A stretch of 38,028 nucleotides of DNA from Pseudonocardia sp. CNS-139 (GTDB lineage: Bacteria > Actinomycetota > Actinomycetes > Mycobacteriales > Pseudonocardiaceae). The stretch is from assembly GCA_001942415.1 (NCBI GenBank), contig MKJX01000214.1, positions 1-38,028 of the forward strand, written 5' to 3'. The notes under the pieces are model-generated. The model was not told the origin of the DNA, did no database searches, and saw only the letters and a program-made list of their open reading frames with translations. Numbering within the stretch: position 1 is the stretch's first letter; every line of letters begins with the position of its first letter. Of the stretch, positions 37,768 through 38,028 are shown piece by piece. A program made the position numbers and the translations under genes.

Positions 37768-38028
37768 TGAACCGTCCTGGGTGGTGGAGAGGCTCCTGAT
37801 CTAGCAAGGAGACTGGAGCTGTGGGAGCACCTCGGAAGTTCGATGAGGAGACCCGTGCCCGCGCGGTCCGCCTCTACCAAGACCGTCTGCGTGATCACGG
37901 CGAGTCGAAGCTGGCCGCCCGTCGACACGTCGGCGAGTGTTGGATGTCAACCCGGCGGCGATCCGGAACTGGGTCGAGGCCGAGGAACGCGATTCAGGTT
38001 CCGGGTCCGGCTCAGCCGGAAACGACGA
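37768..38028 (+). mobile_element. IS3-family insertion sequence, left end (runs off the window)
   Basis: The element begins at about 37768 with TGAACCGTCCTGGGTGGTGG, the kind of terminal sequence used by IS3 elements, which start with TG. The transposase orfA begins 53 bp inside. The right end is outside the window, so the exact boundaries and target duplication cannot be confirmed. Confidence 0.7.
37821..38028 (+). CDS. IS3-family transposase OrfA, partial and frameshifted
   Basis: GTG 37821 has GGAG three bases upstream and starts VGAPRKFDEETRARAVRLYQ. This is the N-terminal helix-turn-helix protein of IS3 transposases, which binds the element ends. At about 37931-37942 the frame changes to LLDVNPAAIRNWVEAEERD, the expected continuation. 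The gene then leaves the window. OrfB with the DDE catalytic domain would follow. Confidence 0.8.
   Translation, partial: MGAPRKFDEETRARAVRLYQDRLRDHGESKLAARRHVGECWMSTRRRSGTGSRPRNAIQVPGPAQPETT

Overview
The window is GC-rich DNA with frequent GTG starts and many GTGA/ATGA stop-start overlaps. It carries actinobacterial families (DUF397, SAM methyltransferase DUF574, Scr1-type XRE regulators, BTAD protein, FxLD lanthipeptide genes, CpaF/TadBC cluster). It therefore looks like a chromosomal segment of an actinomycete. Pseudonocardiaceae, perhaps Pseudonocardia, is my guess from gene content and is inference only.

Region 1 (1-8.4 kb) is a nucleoside uptake and salvage island: the end of an ABC ATPase, two permeases, cytidine deaminase, thymidine phosphorylase and adenosine deaminase. 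Interspersed are an alpha/beta hydrolase, an AraC-type regulator and a coiled-coil protein. Imported nucleosides would be deaminated (cdd, add) and phosphorolysed (deoA).

Region 2 (8.5-20.5 kb) starts with a small hypothetical gene and an HNH-nuclease gene. A one-strand FxLD-type class I lanthipeptide cluster follows. In transcription order (minus strand) it has an isoaspartyl-type methyltransferase, a 61-aa FxLD precursor, a hairpin, full-length LanB, LanC, a second free elimination-domain protein, a helical-repeat protein, an NTF2-like protein and a second methyltransferase.

Region 3 (20.6-28.8 kb) is regulatory and accessory: small Cys-rich proteins, an APH-fold kinase, a DUF397-XRE-TPR regulator, a DUF574 methyltransferase, a Scr1-type XRE regulator and a compact operon of four overlapping small genes. 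A palindrome, TCGGACA-N6/7-TGTCCGA, occurs three times. One copy lies upstream of the lanthipeptide methyltransferase and two lie upstream of loci encoding paralogous DDGTGRC proteins. I regard this as the best candidate for an undescribed regulon.

Region 4 (28.7-38.0 kb) has a BTAD-domain protein on the minus strand, then a plus-strand Tad/Flp-like secretion cluster (lipoprotein, secreted protein, SAF/CpaB-like, TadZ-like, TadA/CpaF, TadB-like, TadC-like). An IS3-family element begins 25 bp after the last of these and runs off the window.

Most of the longer genes contain apparent single-base frameshifts, at about 20 sites. Across them the protein resumes cleanly in another frame. This pattern suggests uncorrected sequencing indels rather than mass pseudogenisation, so coordinates below span the restored genes and each break is noted.
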